From contig NZ_BMTR01000008.1 in assembly GCF_014649775.1 (NCBI RefSeq), forward strand, positions 124,001 through 188,000: DNA of 64,000 nt. The letters are read 5' to 3'. The stretch is from Streptomyces longisporoflavus (GTDB lineage: Bacteria; Actinomycetota; Actinomycetes; Streptomycetales; Streptomycetaceae). Shown here piece by piece: positions 1 through 8,395 of the stretch. The notes beneath the pieces are model-generated. The model saw nothing but the letters and a program-made list of their open reading frames with translations. It searched no databases and was not told the DNA's origin. The position numbers and the translations under genes are program-made. Position 1 is the stretch's first letter, and each line of letters begins with the position of its first letter.

Positions 1-561
1 ATGGAGGACGCCGTCGTCGCCCACCTGGCATCGCGGGCCCGCCCCGGCGTGGACGTCGTGTTCCTCGACACCGGCTACCACTTCCCGGAGACCATCGGCA
101 CCCGTGACGCCGTCGCCGCCGTGATGGACGTCAACGTCATCACGCTCACGCCGAAGCAGACGGTCGCCGAGCAGGACGCCGAGTTCGGCGCGAAGCTGCA
201 CGACCGCGACCCCGACCTGTGCTGCGCCATGCGGAAGGTCAAGCCCCTTGAGGAGGGCCTGGCCTCGTACGCCGCCTGGGCGACAGGACTGCGCCGCGAC
301 GAGTCCCCGACCAGGGCCAATACCCCGGTCGTCGGCTGGGACGAGAAGCGCCAGAAGGTCAAGGTCTCCCCCATCGCCCGCTGGACGCAAGACGACGTGG
401 ACGCCTACGTCGACGAGCACGGCGTTCTGACCAACCCCCTCCTCATGGACGGCTACGGCTCCGTGGGCTGCGCGCCCTGCACCCGCCGCCTCCTGGAGGG
501 CGAGGACGCCCGCGCGGGCCGCTGGTCGGGCAACGCCAAGACCGAGTGCGGGATCCATTGA
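1..561 (+). CDS. cysH: Adenylylsulfate (APS/PAPS) reductase, 5' end missing
   Basis: Reduces activated sulfate to sulfite in assimilatory sulfate reduction (cytoplasm). The 186 residues seen begin inside the conserved PP-loop domain, so the window edge cuts off the N-terminus; family members are about 230-240 aa and the ATG at base 1 is probably internal. A Cys pair (C74-C75), a CxxC (C157, C160) and the C-terminal ECGIH motif with catalytic C183 are visible. The CC...CxxC set is the [4Fe-4S] ligand pattern of APS-type reductases. The stop codon overlaps an ATG at 561 and cysC follows directly, so this is one operon with cysC-cysD-cysN. Product is secure; APS versus PAPS specificity is inferred from the cluster motif. 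Confidence 0.93.
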   Translation: MEDAVVAHLASRARPGVDVVFLDTGYHFPETIGTRDAVAAVMDVNVITLTPKQTVAEQDAEFGAKLHDRDPDLCCAMRKVKPLEEGLASYAAWATGLRRDESPTRANTPVVGWDEKRQKVKVSPIARWTQDDVDAYVDEHGVLTNPLLMDGYGSVGCAPCTRRLLEGEDARAGRWSGNAKTECGIH

Positions 562-617
562 TGACAGCCCTTCAGCAAGCCGGCGCGCCCGGCCCCGGAA
601 ACGTATCGGAGAAGCAC

Positions 618-1154
618 GTGACCACCGGAGCCACCATCTGGCTCACCGGCCTGCCCAGCGCGGGCAAGACCACCATCGCGTACGAGCTCGCGGGCACACT
701 CCGCGACGAGGGCCACCAGGTGGAGGTGCTCGACGGCGACGAGATCCGCGAGTTCCTCTCGGCGGGCCTCGGCTTCGGCCGCGCGGACCGGCACACGAAC
801 GTGCAGCGCATCGGCTTCGTCGCCGAACTGCTCGCCCGTAACGGCGTGAAGGTCCTGGTGCCGGTGATCGCGCCGTTCGCCGACAGCCGCGAGGCGGTGC
901 GGGAGCGCCACCAGAAGGGCGGCACGCCCTACCTGGAGGTCCACGTGGCCACGCCGGTGGAGGTCTGCTCCGTACGCGACGTGAAGGGTCTGTACGCCAA
1001 GCAGGCGGCCGGCGAGATCTCCGGGCTCACGGGGGTCGACGACCCGTACGAGGCACCCGAGTCACCCGATCTGCGCATCGAGTCCCAGGACCAGACCGTG
1101 CGGGAGTCCGCGGCGGCCTTGCGCACGCTGCTCATCGAGAGGGGTGTCCTGTGA
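618..1154 (+). CDS. cysC: Adenylylsulfate kinase
   Basis: Phosphorylates APS to PAPS with ATP. The P-loop GLPSAGKTT lies about ten residues from the N-terminus, followed by the APS-kinase motifs DGDEIREF and FGRADRHTN. The GTG at 618 is chosen because GGAG at 608-611 is correctly spaced and the protein then starts right before the conserved TIWLTGLPSAGKT core, giving 178 aa, normal for stand-alone CysC. An ATG at 561 overlapping the cysH stop is in frame and would add 19 residues of low-complexity leader; it could be the start if translation is coupled. Sits between cysH and cysD in the sulfate operon. Confidence 0.93.
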   Translation: MTTGATIWLTGLPSAGKTTIAYELAGTLRDEGHQVEVLDGDEIREFLSAGLGFGRADRHTNVQRIGFVAELLARNGVKVLVPVIAPFADSREAVRERHQKGGTPYLEVHVATPVEVCSVRDVKGLYAKQAAGEISGLTGVDDPYEAPESPDLRIESQDQTVRESAAALRTLLIERGVL

Positions 1155-1245
1155 GCGACGCATGCGCGGCCGCCCAGCCGCAGACGACCGTGAATCCCGC
1201 ACCTCTGCGCCGCGCAGGCGGAGAAGCGAACGAAAGGGGTGCAGC

Positions 1246-2184
1246 ATGACCACGACCGTGGCCACCGTGACCGAGGGGACGGACAGCCCGTACGCGCTGT
1301 CCCACCTGGACGCGCTGGAGTCCGAGGCGGTGCACATCTTCCGCGAGGTGGCGGGCGAGTTCGAGCGGCCGGTGATCCTCTTCTCCGGCGGCAAGGACTC
1401 GATCCTCATGCTGCACCTGGCGCTGAAGGCGTTCGCCCCGGCGGCGATCCCCTTCTCGCTCCTTCATGTGGACACCGGGCACAACTTCCCCGAGGTCCTG
1501 GAGTACCGCGACCGCGTGGTGGCCGAGCACGGGCTTCGGCTGCACGTGGCCTCCGTGCAGGAGTACATCGACGCGGGCAAGCTGCGCGAGCGCCCCGACG
1601 GCACCCGCAACCCGCTCCAGACCCTGCCGCTCACCGAGAAGATCCAGAGCGAGAGGTTCGACGCGGTCTTCGGCGGCGGGCGCCGCGACGAGGAGAAGGC
1701 CCGCGCCAAGGAGCGCGTGTTCTCCCTGCGCGACGAGTTCTCGCAGTGGGACCCGCGCCGCCAGCGCCCCGAGCTGTGGCAGCTCTACAACGGCCGCCAC
1801 GCGCCCGGCGAGCACGTCCGCGTCTTCCCGCTGTCCAACTGGACCGAGCTGGACGTGTGGCAGTACATCGCCCGCGAGCACATCGAGCTCCCCGGGATCT
1901 ACTTCGCGCACGAGCGTGAGGTCTTCAGCCGCTCGGGCATGTGGCTGACCGCCGGCGAGTGGGGCGGCCCCAAGGACGGCGAGACGACTCAGAAGCGCCT
2001 GGTGCGCTACCGCACGGTCGGCGACATGTCCTGCACCGGCGCCGTCGACTCCGACGCCACCACCCTGGACGCCGTCATCACCGAGATCGCCGCGTCCCGG
2101 CTGACGGAGCGAGGCGCCACCCGCGCCGACGACAAGATGTCCGAGGCCGCGATGGAAGACCGCAAGCGCGAGGGGTACTTCTAA
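1246..2184 (+). CDS. cysD: Sulfate adenylyltransferase subunit 2
   Basis: Catalytic subunit of ATP sulfurylase, forming APS from sulfate and ATP together with the GTPase subunit CysN. The PP-loop motif SGGKDS is at residues 47-52, followed by HVDTGHNFPE, and the C-terminus has the GRRDEEKARAKER and DMSCTGAV blocks of CysD. ATG 1246 has AGGGG at 1236-1239 and gives 312 aa, the usual length. An in-frame ATG lies further upstream but its extra residues are Arg/Pro-rich and unlike the family. cysN starts 2 nt after the stop, so the subunits are translated together. Confidence 0.95.
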   Translation: MTTTVATVTEGTDSPYALSHLDALESEAVHIFREVAGEFERPVILFSGGKDSILMLHLALKAFAPAAIPFSLLHVDTGHNFPEVLEYRDRVVAEHGLRLHVASVQEYIDAGKLRERPDGTRNPLQTLPLTEKIQSERFDAVFGGGRRDEEKARAKERVFSLRDEFSQWDPRRQRPELWQLYNGRHAPGEHVRVFPLSNWTELDVWQYIAREHIELPGIYFAHEREVFSRSGMWLTAGEWGGPKDGETTQKRLVRYRTVGDMSCTGAVDSDATTLDAVITEIAASRLTERGATRADDKMSEAAMEDRKREGYF

Positions 2185-2186
2185 CC

Positions 2187-3560
2187 ATGACCAGCACCAC
2201 CGAACCCGACAAGGCACAGCCGCTCTCCGCCGAGCAGCTGTCGGCCACCACCCTGCTGCGCTTCGCGACCGCCGGTTCCGTCGACGACGGCAAGTCCACC
2301 CTCGTGGGACGGCTGTTGCACGACTCCAAGTCGGTCCTCACCGACCAGCTCGAGGCCGTCGAGCGTGCGTCGGCCAGCCGCGGCGCCGGGGCGCCCGACC
2401 TGGCGCTGCTCACCGACGGCCTGCGGGCCGAGCGCGAGCAGGGCATCACCATCGACGTCGCCTACCGCTACTTCGCCACCCCCGCGCGCCGGTTCATCCT
2501 CGCGGACACCCCGGGCCACGTGCAGTACACGCGGAACATGGTCACCGGCGCCTCGACGGCCGACCTCGCCGTGGTTCTCGTCGACGCCCGCAACGGCGTC
2601 ATCGAGCAGACCCGCCGCCACGCCGCCGTCGCCGCGCTCCTGCGCGTCCCGCACGTGGTGCTCGCCGTGAACAAGATGGACCTCGTCGACTACGAGGAGA
2701 CCGTCTTCGCGAAGATCGCCGAGGAATTCACCGCGTACGCAAGCGAGTTGGGCGTACCGGAGATCACCGCCATCCCGATCTCGGCGCTCGCGGGCGACAA
2801 CGTGGTGGAGCCGTCCTCCAACATGGACTGGTACGGCGGGCCCACCGTCCTGGAACACCTGGAGACCGTCCCGGTCAGCCACGATCTGACCTCCTGCCAC
2901 GCGCGCCTGCCCGTCCAGTACGTGATCCGCCCGCAGACCGCCGAACACCCCGACTACCGCGGCTACGCGGGCCAGATCGCGGCGGGCACCTTCCGGGTCG
3001 GCGAGTCCGTGACGGTGCTCCCCTCGGGCAAGACGTCGAAGATCGCGGGCATCGACCTGCTCGGCAAGCCCGTGGACGTCGCCTGGACGCCGCAGTCCGT
3101 GACGCTGCTCCTGGAGAGCGACATCGACATCGCGCGCGGCGACCTGATCGTGCCGAGCAGCGACCAGCCGCAGACGTCGCAGGACATCACGGCGACGGTC
3201 TGCCACGTGGCGGACACCGCGCTGAGCGTGGGCCAGCGGGTGCTGCTCAAGCACACCACCCGCACGGTCAAGGCGATCGTCAAGGAGATCCCCTCGCGGC
3301 TCACCCTGGACGACCTCTCCCAGCACCCGGACCCCGGGGCGCTGGTCGCCAACGACATCGGCCGCGTCGTCATCCGCACCGCCGAGCCGATCGCCGTCGA
3401 CGCCTACGCCGCCTCGCGCCGCACCGGTTCCTTCCTCCTGATCGACCCGGCCGACGGCACGACCCTCGCGGCGGGCATGGCGGGCGACGCCTTCGCCACC
3501 GACTCCGAGACGCCCGAAGAGGCCGAGCCGGCCGCGGACGACGAGGGCTGGGACTTCTGA
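2187..3560 (+). CDS. cysN: Sulfate adenylyltransferase subunit 1 (GTPase)
   Basis: GTP-hydrolysing regulatory subunit of ATP sulfurylase; energy from GTP drives APS formation by CysD. An elongation-factor-type G domain is visible: G1 GSVDDGKST (30-38), G3 DTPGH (107-111), G4 NKMD (162-165), then beta-barrel domains 2 and 3. Length 457 aa is normal for a CysN without a fused APS kinase, which agrees with the separate cysC upstream. ATG 2187 follows the cysD stop by 2 nt; longer in-frame starts would overlap cysD. Last recognisable gene of the sulfate activation operon; sulfonate transport genes follow after about 230 bp. Confidence 0.95.
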   Translation: MTSTTEPDKAQPLSAEQLSATTLLRFATAGSVDDGKSTLVGRLLHDSKSVLTDQLEAVERASASRGAGAPDLALLTDGLRAEREQGITIDVAYRYFATPARRFILADTPGHVQYTRNMVTGASTADLAVVLVDARNGVIEQTRRHAAVAALLRVPHVVLAVNKMDLVDYEETVFAKIAEEFTAYASELGVPEITAIPISALAGDNVVEPSSNMDWYGGPTVLEHLETVPVSHDLTSCHARLPVQYVIRPQTAEHPDYRGYAGQIAAGTFRVGESVTVLPSGKTSKIAGIDLLGKPVDVAWTPQSVTLLLESDIDIARGDLIVPSSDQPQTSQDITATVCHVADTALSVGQRVLLKHTTRTVKAIVKEIPSRLTLDDLSQHPDPGALVANDIGRVVIRTAEPIAVDAYAASRRTGSFLLIDPADGTTLAAGMAGDAFATDSETPEEAEPAADDEGWDF

Positions 3561-3562
3561 CC

Positions 3563-3664
3563 ATGACCTCCATCGACTATTTCTCGACCTTCGCGAAGGA
3601 GGGCGGCCGCGTCGGCAGCGGCGCCCTCGGCGCGGGGCAGGGCGGGGTCGGGCGATGTGCGTGA
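3563..3664 (+). CDS. Possible 33-residue small ORF after cysN
   Basis: ATG lies 2 nt after the cysN stop with the same CC-ATG spacing that separates cysD and cysN. The predicted peptide starts MTSIDYFSTFAKEGGRVG and ends in Gly-rich sequence and Cys-Ala. No family is recognised. It may be a small protein translated by coupling with cysN, or the remnant of a gene truncated here. It overlaps the next small ORF in another frame. Weak call. Confidence 0.3.
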   Translation: MTSIDYFSTFAKEGGRVGSGALGAGQGGVGRCA

Positions 3665-3753
3665 TGACGTACGCGCACCGCTTGCGCGCCCACACCCCCC
3701 GCGAGTTCGACCTGCGAAGACGAAAACCTGCCGATCTCCCGGCCACGCCCTGA
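3655..3753 (+). CDS. Possible 32-residue leader peptide with Cys at codon 2
   Basis: ATG-TGC-GTG-ATG start, peptide beginning MCVMTYAHRLRAH and ending in an Arg-rich stretch. It ends 37 nt before the GTG start of the sulfonate-binding lipoprotein. Short peptides with Cys codons are known in front of sulfur-assimilation genes in Actinobacteria, where they act in attenuation by cysteine supply. The position before a sulfur-uptake operon fits such a role, but only one Cys codon is present and no terminator was identified. Confidence 0.35.
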   Translation: MCVMTYAHRLRAHTPREFDLRRRKPADLPATP

Positions 3754-3790
3754 CGGCGTGACCGCCGGGCCAACGAGAGGAAACCCTCCC

Positions 3791-4927
3791 GTGCCTGCCA
3801 GCCTCCGCGCTCCACGCCCACGCATGACCGGCGGTCGCCGCGCCCTCGCCGCCGTGGCCGCCCTGCCGCTGCTCGCCGTAGTGCTCACTTCCTGCGGCTA
3901 CGGATCCGCCGCGGACGACAAGGACGACAAGGCCGAGGTGGCCGCGGGCGCGAAGAAGATCGAGGGCCTGGACGAGGTGAAGATCGGGTACTTCCCGAAC
4001 CTCACGCACGCCACCGCCCTGGTCGGCGACCAGGAGGGCCTGTTCCAGAAGGAACTGGGCGCGACGAAGGCGAAGTACACGCAGTTCAACGCGGGTCCCT
4101 CGGAGATCGAGGCGCTGAACTCGAAGTCGATCGACATCGGCTGGATCGGCCCGTCGCCCGCGATCAACGGCTACACCAAGTCCCAGGGCAAGAACCTGCG
4201 CATCATCGGCGGTTCGGCGTCCGGTGGCGTGAAGCTGGTGGTCAACCCCGACAAGATCAAGTCCCTGGACGACGTCAAGGGCAAGAAGATCGCGACGCCC
4301 CAGCTCGGCAACACCCAGGACGTGGCCTTCCTCAACTGGATCAGGGAAAAGGGCTGGAAGGTCGACGCGGAGAGCGGCAAGGGCGACGTCTCGGTGGTCC
4401 GCACCGACAACAAGATCACCCCTGACGCCTACAAGTCCGGCTCGATCGACGGTGCCTGGGTTCCCGAGCCGACCGCGTCGAAGCTGGTCGCCGAGGGCGG
4501 CAAGGCGATCCTCGACGAGGCCGACCTGTGGCCGGACAAGAAGTTCGTGATCACGAACATCATCGTGTCGCAGGAGTTCCTCAAGGAGCACCCGAAGGTC
4601 GTCGAGGCCGTCCTGCGCGGTTCGGTGAAGACCAACCAGTGGATCAAGGACAACCCGGAGAAGGCGAAGGCCTCCGCCAACGCCGCCCTCAAGGAGGCCT
4701 CCGGCAAGGAGCTGCCCGCCGAGGTCATCGACCCGGCGTGGAAGTCCATCCAGACCACGGACGACCCGCTGGCCGCCACGCTCGACTCCGAGGCCGACCA
4801 CGCGGTCAAGGCGGGGCTGCTCGACAAGCCCAACCTCAAGGGCATCTACGACCTCAGGCCGCTGAACAAGGTCCTCGAGGCCGAGGGCAAGCCCGCTGTC
4901 GACGACGCCGGCCTCGGCGTCAAGTAA
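3791..4927 (+). CDS. ssuA: Aliphatic sulfonate ABC transporter substrate-binding lipoprotein
   Basis: Periplasmic-type binding protein of the SsuA/TauA/NMT1 family, anchored outside the membrane. A lipoprotein signal is visible: twin Arg around residues 16-17, a hydrophobic run, and lipobox LTSC with Cys35. The mature part has the family phrases KIGYFPN, IDIGWIGPSP and GAWVPEPTASKL. GTG 3791 has GAGAGGA about ten bases upstream; an in-frame GTG at 3758 and ATG at 3824 are alternatives, all leaving the signal intact. First gene of a three-gene uptake operon next to the cys operon, so an oxidised-sulfur compound is the likely substrate; taurine or nitrate cannot be excluded from sequence. Confidence 0.85.
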   Translation: MPASLRAPRPRMTGGRRALAAVAALPLLAVVLTSCGYGSAADDKDDKAEVAAGAKKIEGLDEVKIGYFPNLTHATALVGDQEGLFQKELGATKAKYTQFNAGPSEIEALNSKSIDIGWIGPSPAINGYTKSQGKNLRIIGGSASGGVKLVVNPDKIKSLDDVKGKKIATPQLGNTQDVAFLNWIREKGWKVDAESGKGDVSVVRTDNKITPDAYKSGSIDGAWVPEPTASKLVAEGGKAILDEADLWPDKKFVITNIIVSQEFLKEHPKVVEAVLRGSVKTNQWIKDNPEKAKASANAALKEASGKELPAEVIDPAWKSIQTTDDPLAATLDSEADHAVKAGLLDKPNLKGIYDLRPLNKVLEAEGKPAVDDAGLGVK

Positions 4928-4963
4928 CCCCGGACGCCAACCAGTTCCCAGGAGGTGACGACC

Positions 4964-5755
4964 ATGGCGACGAGCACCCTCGCCAAGGCGGCGGAGGACA
5001 TCACGGCCGCCCCGCACGCAGCCCGGATCGAGCATGTCTCGAAGTCCTTCGCCACACCCGCCGGGCAGCAGCTCGTCCTGGACGACATCACGCTCGATGT
5101 CGCTCCGGGCGAGTTCGTCACGCTCCTGGGGGCTTCGGGCTGCGGCAAGTCGACGCTGCTCAATCTGGTGGCCGGGCTCGACAAGCCGTCGGCGGGCGAC
5201 ATCGCCACCGACGGCCGCCCGGCCCTGATGTTCCAGGAGCACGCGCTGTTCCCGTGGCTGACCGCGGGCAAGAACATCGAGCTGGCCCTGAAGCTGCGCG
5301 GCATCGCGAAGGCGGAGCGGCGCGAGCGGGCCGAGGAACTCCTCGGTCTCGTACGGCTCCAAGGGGCGTACGGCAAGCGGGTGCACGAGCTGTCCGGCGG
5401 CATGCGCCAGCGCGTGGCGCTCGCCCGCGCGCTCGCGCAGGACGCCAAGATCCTGCTGATGGACGAGCCGTTCGCGGCGCTCGACGCGATCACGCGCGAC
5501 GTCCTGCACGACGAGCTGACCCGCATCTGGAGCGAGACGAACGTCTCGGTCCTCTTCGTCACGCACAACGTGCGCGAGGCCGTCCGCCTCGCCGAGCGCG
5601 TCGTGCTCCTCTCGTCGCGTCCGGGCCGGGTGGCGCACGAGTGGCGGGTCGACATCCCGCACCCGCGCCGCATCGAGGACTCCGCCGTGGCGGAACTGTC
5701 CGTCGAGATCACCGAACAACTGCGTGGGGAGATCCGCCGACATGGCCAGCACTGA
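4964..5755 (+). CDS. ssuB: Sulfonate ABC transporter ATP-binding protein
   Basis: ATPase driving uptake through the permease encoded next. Walker A GASGCGKST (56-64), Q-loop Gln91 in MFQEHALFPWL, signature LSGG (143-146), Walker B LLMDEP (164-169) and the switch His in FVTHN are all present. ATG 4964 is preceded by an almost perfect ribosome site AGGAGGTGA at 4950-4958, which rules out the in-frame GTG at 4955. 263 aa, usual for SsuB/TauB. Its end overlaps the permease start by 14 nt, indicating coupled translation. Confidence 0.92.
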   Translation: MATSTLAKAAEDITAAPHAARIEHVSKSFATPAGQQLVLDDITLDVAPGEFVTLLGASGCGKSTLLNLVAGLDKPSAGDIATDGRPALMFQEHALFPWLTAGKNIELALKLRGIAKAERRERAEELLGLVRLQGAYGKRVHELSGGMRQRVALARALAQDAKILLMDEPFAALDAITRDVLHDELTRIWSETNVSVLFVTHNVREAVRLAERVVLLSSRPGRVAHEWRVDIPHPRRIEDSAVAELSVEITEQLRGEIRRHGQH

Positions 5756-6671
5756 CACTCCGGTCGGCAAGACCGAGGTCGACAAGGGCGCGCGGGACGG
5801 CGGCAGAGACAGCAACCAGGACCTGGCGGGGCTCGAGGCGGGCCTGGACGCCCTGGACGCGGTCCAGTCCCGGCGCGTTCCCTTCCGCCAGACCTTCGTC
5901 AAGAAGATCCTGCCGCCGGTGACCGCCGTCGTGCTCGTCCTCGTGGTCTGGCAGATCCTGGTCTGGGCGAAGGTCACCGACTCCTACAAGCTGCCCGCGC
6001 CCTCCGTCGTCTGGGACGAGGTGGAGGAGGCCTGGCTGCAGGGCACGCTCCTGGAGTACATCTGGACGTCCGTCTCGCGCGGTCTGCTCGGCTTCCTGAT
6101 GGCGCTGGCGATCGGTACGCCGCTGGGTCTGATCGTGGCCCGCGTGCGGTTCATCAGGGCGGCGATCGGCCCGATCCTGTCCGGCTTGCAGTCACTGCCC
6201 TCCGTGGCGTGGGTGCCGCCCGCCGTGATCTGGCTCGGGCTCAACGACCAGATGATGTACGCGGTGATCCTGCTCGGCGCGGTCCCCTCGATCGCCAACG
6301 GTCTGGTCGCGGGCGTCGACCAGGTGCCGCCGCTGTTCCTGCGGGCGGGCCGCACCCTGGGGGCGACGGGCCTGCGCCACACCTGGCACATCGTGATGCC
6401 CGCGGCGCTCCCCGGCTACCTTGCGGGACTGAAGCAGGGCTGGGCGTTCTCCTGGCGCTCGCTGATGGCCGCGGAGATCATCGCGCAATCCCCCGACCTG
6501 GGCATGGGGCTCGGCCAACTCCTGGAGGCGGGCCGCACGAACAGCAGCATGTCGCAGGTGTTCTTCGCGATCCTCCTCATCCTCGTCGTCGGCATCGCCA
6601 TCGACCTGCTGATCTTCAGCCCCCTTGAGCGGCGCGTGCTGCGCAGCCGCGGACTTCTCGCGAGGAGCTGA
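5742..6671 (+). CDS. ssuC: Sulfonate ABC transporter permease
   Basis: Membrane subunit of the SsuABC-like importer. A charged, probably cytoplasmic N-terminal region of about 55 residues precedes a hydrophobic segment (PPVTAVVLVLVVWQ), followed by about five more membrane spans. The cytoplasmic EAA loop reads RAGRTLGATGLRHTW and docks the ATPase. ATG 5742 lies inside the 3' end of ssuB with GGGGAG about ten bases upstream. The 309-aa length is slightly long because of the N-terminal extension. Family match is clear; the exact substrate is inferred from context. Confidence 0.9.
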   Translation: MASTDTPVGKTEVDKGARDGGRDSNQDLAGLEAGLDALDAVQSRRVPFRQTFVKKILPPVTAVVLVLVVWQILVWAKVTDSYKLPAPSVVWDEVEEAWLQGTLLEYIWTSVSRGLLGFLMALAIGTPLGLIVARVRFIRAAIGPILSGLQSLPSVAWVPPAVIWLGLNDQMMYAVILLGAVPSIANGLVAGVDQVPPLFLRAGRTLGATGLRHTWHIVMPAALPGYLAGLKQGWAFSWRSLMAAEIIAQSPDLGMGLGQLLEAGRTNSSMSQVFFAILLILVVGIAIDLLIFSPLERRVLRSRGLLARS

Positions 6672-6677
6672 CCCACC

Positions 6678-7457
6678 ATGTACGTCCGCCCCCTGCGCAC
6701 CGCCCGCCCCGTCCTGCTCGTCGTCGCCCACGGCAGCCGCGATCCGCGGCATGCCGAGACCGTGCGCGCCCTGGTGCGCCGGGTGCGGGAGCAGCGGCCG
6801 GGGCTGCGGGTGGAGACCGGCTTCCTGGACTTCGACTCGCCCTCGGTCCCCGAGGTGCTCGAATCCCTGGACGCCGAGGGCGTACGTGACGTGATCGCGC
6901 TGCCCCTGCTCCTCACCCGGGCGTTCCACGCGAAGTCGGACATCCCCGCGGTCCTGAGCCAGGCGCCGCCCCGCCTGCGCATCCGGCAGGCGGCGGTGCT
7001 CGGCCCGTCCCCGCTGCTCCTGACCGCTCTGGACCAGCGTCTTTACGAGGCGGGCCTCACCCCCGCCGACAAGTCCTCGACCGGGGTCGTACTGGCCGCG
7101 GCGGGGTCATCGGACCCGGAGGCGATCGCAGTGATCGCTGAAATCGCGCGGGAGTGGCGGCACACCGGTTGGTGCGCCGTGCGGCCTGCGTTCGCCTCCG
7201 CATCTCTGCCCCGCACTCAGGACGCCGTGCGGGAGCTGCGCGGCCTCGGTGTGCGCAGGGTGGCGGTGGCGCCGTACGTCATCGCGCCCGGTTTCCTGCC
7301 GGACCGCATCGCGCGGGGCGCGGCCGACGCGGACGTCACCGCCCAAGTCCTCGGCGCATCGGCGGGGTTGGCGCGGCTCCTCGTGCAGCGCTACGACGAG
7401 GCGCGTGCCGAGTCCGGTGTGGTCGGGCGGGTGGCGCGGGTTCCCGTGCTGGCCTAG
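6678..7457 (+). CDS. Sirohydrochlorin chelatase (CbiX family)
   Basis: CbiX-type chelatase, expected to insert Fe2+ (or Co2+) into sirohydrochlorin; siroheme is the cofactor of assimilatory sulfite reductase. The N-terminus has the metal-binding LVVAHGSRDPR block with its conserved His, and a second related half follows (VVLAAAGSSDPEA), giving the two-lobe chelatase fold in 259 aa. ATG 6678 is 4 nt after ssuC stop, so it belongs to the sulfur operon. Linkage to cysHCDN supports a role in siroheme supply rather than cobalamin. Iron versus cobalt cannot be told from sequence. Confidence 0.85.
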   Translation: MYVRPLRTARPVLLVVAHGSRDPRHAETVRALVRRVREQRPGLRVETGFLDFDSPSVPEVLESLDAEGVRDVIALPLLLTRAFHAKSDIPAVLSQAPPRLRIRQAAVLGPSPLLLTALDQRLYEAGLTPADKSSTGVVLAAAGSSDPEAIAVIAEIAREWRHTGWCAVRPAFASASLPRTQDAVRELRGLGVRRVAVAPYVIAPGFLPDRIARGAADADVTAQVLGASAGLARLLVQRYDEARAESGVVGRVARVPVLA

Positions 7458-7468
7458 CTTGTGGGTTC

Positions 7469-8326
7469 ATGACCCTTACCAGATCCCGGACGCTCTGGCT
7501 GCGCACCGAGCCCCTGCACGCAGTGCTCTACTTCGAGGAAGGCTGCCGCGATCTGGGCAGGGCACTGGGCCTCAAGGGTTTCTGGATGGGCTATTTCGCG
7601 GCCCGCACGGCTCCCATGGGCCCGATCGAGGCGGGCCCCGCGACGGCCTCGCTCGGTGTCTTCGCGCCCGACATGGTGGCCCGGGCTCTGCCCTCCGCCT
7701 GGCAGTACGTCTCGCCGGGCCGGATCGTGGAGGAGCGCGCGGCCTACACGGCCCGGGCCCTTCGCTCCCTGGTGCCCGGCATCGACGACCAGGCCATCGC
7801 CCTGTGTCCGCCCCTCGCCGCGATGGTCGAGGACGCACCCTCGCTCGCCCGCCCGCTGTTCGCGGCGAACCGCGACGTGAGCGACCGCACCGACCCGGTG
7901 CAGCGGCTGTGGCAACTGGTCACCTGCGTACGCGAGTTCCGGGGCGACGCGCATGTGGCCGCGCTCGCCGACCACGGTCTCGACGCCTGCGAGGCGGTGG
8001 TGCTCGCCGCCGCCACGGGCCGCGTGGACCCGGCAACCATCCGGCACGACAGGGGGTGGAGCGAGCAGGAGTGGGCGCACGCTGTGGACCGGTTGCGCGG
8101 GCGCGGCCTGGTGGACGGGGACGGACACGTCACCGAGCGGGGCCGCACGGAGCGTGAGCTGATCGAGGACGCCACGGACCGGCTCTCGGCCCGGCTGCTT
8201 CGCCCGCTCGCCGCCCGGGACGCGGACACGCTCCTGGCCGCCCTCGAACGCCCGGTGCGGCAGATCCTCGCGGCGGATCTCATTCCCTTCCCCAATCCGA
8301 TCGGGCTTCCGCGGCCGACGGGCTGA
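7469..8326 (+). CDS. SalK/SCO6745-like family protein
   Basis: 285 aa, resembling the actinobacterial family named for SalK/SCO6745. The N-terminal half has an aromatic block (GFWMGYFAARTAPMGP) and the C-terminal half resembles a winged helix (WSEQEWAHAVDRLRGRGLV followed by TERGRTER). The biochemical function is not established; members often lie beside secondary metabolism or regulatory genes. ATG 7469 starts 11 nt after the chelatase stop. A longer in-frame upstream start would overlap the chelatase gene and is rejected. Confidence 0.75.
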   Translation: MTLTRSRTLWLRTEPLHAVLYFEEGCRDLGRALGLKGFWMGYFAARTAPMGPIEAGPATASLGVFAPDMVARALPSAWQYVSPGRIVEERAAYTARALRSLVPGIDDQAIALCPPLAAMVEDAPSLARPLFAANRDVSDRTDPVQRLWQLVTCVREFRGDAHVAALADHGLDACEAVVLAAATGRVDPATIRHDRGWSEQEWAHAVDRLRGRGLVDGDGHVTERGRTERELIEDATDRLSARLLRPLAARDADTLLAALERPVRQILAADLIPFPNPIGLPRPTG

Positions 8327-8395
8327 GCGGGCCGGGCGGGGGGGCCGGGCCAATCTGGTTGCCGTGGTGCCGCCTCAGCCCCTACCGTCACGCCG

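Noticed and set aside
3404..5977. Long open frame on the minus strand opposite the ssu genes
   Set aside because: It mirrors the codon bias of clear plus-strand genes (cysN end, ssuA, ssuB), has no ribosome site and no family-like sequence. Long antisense frames are normal at this GC.
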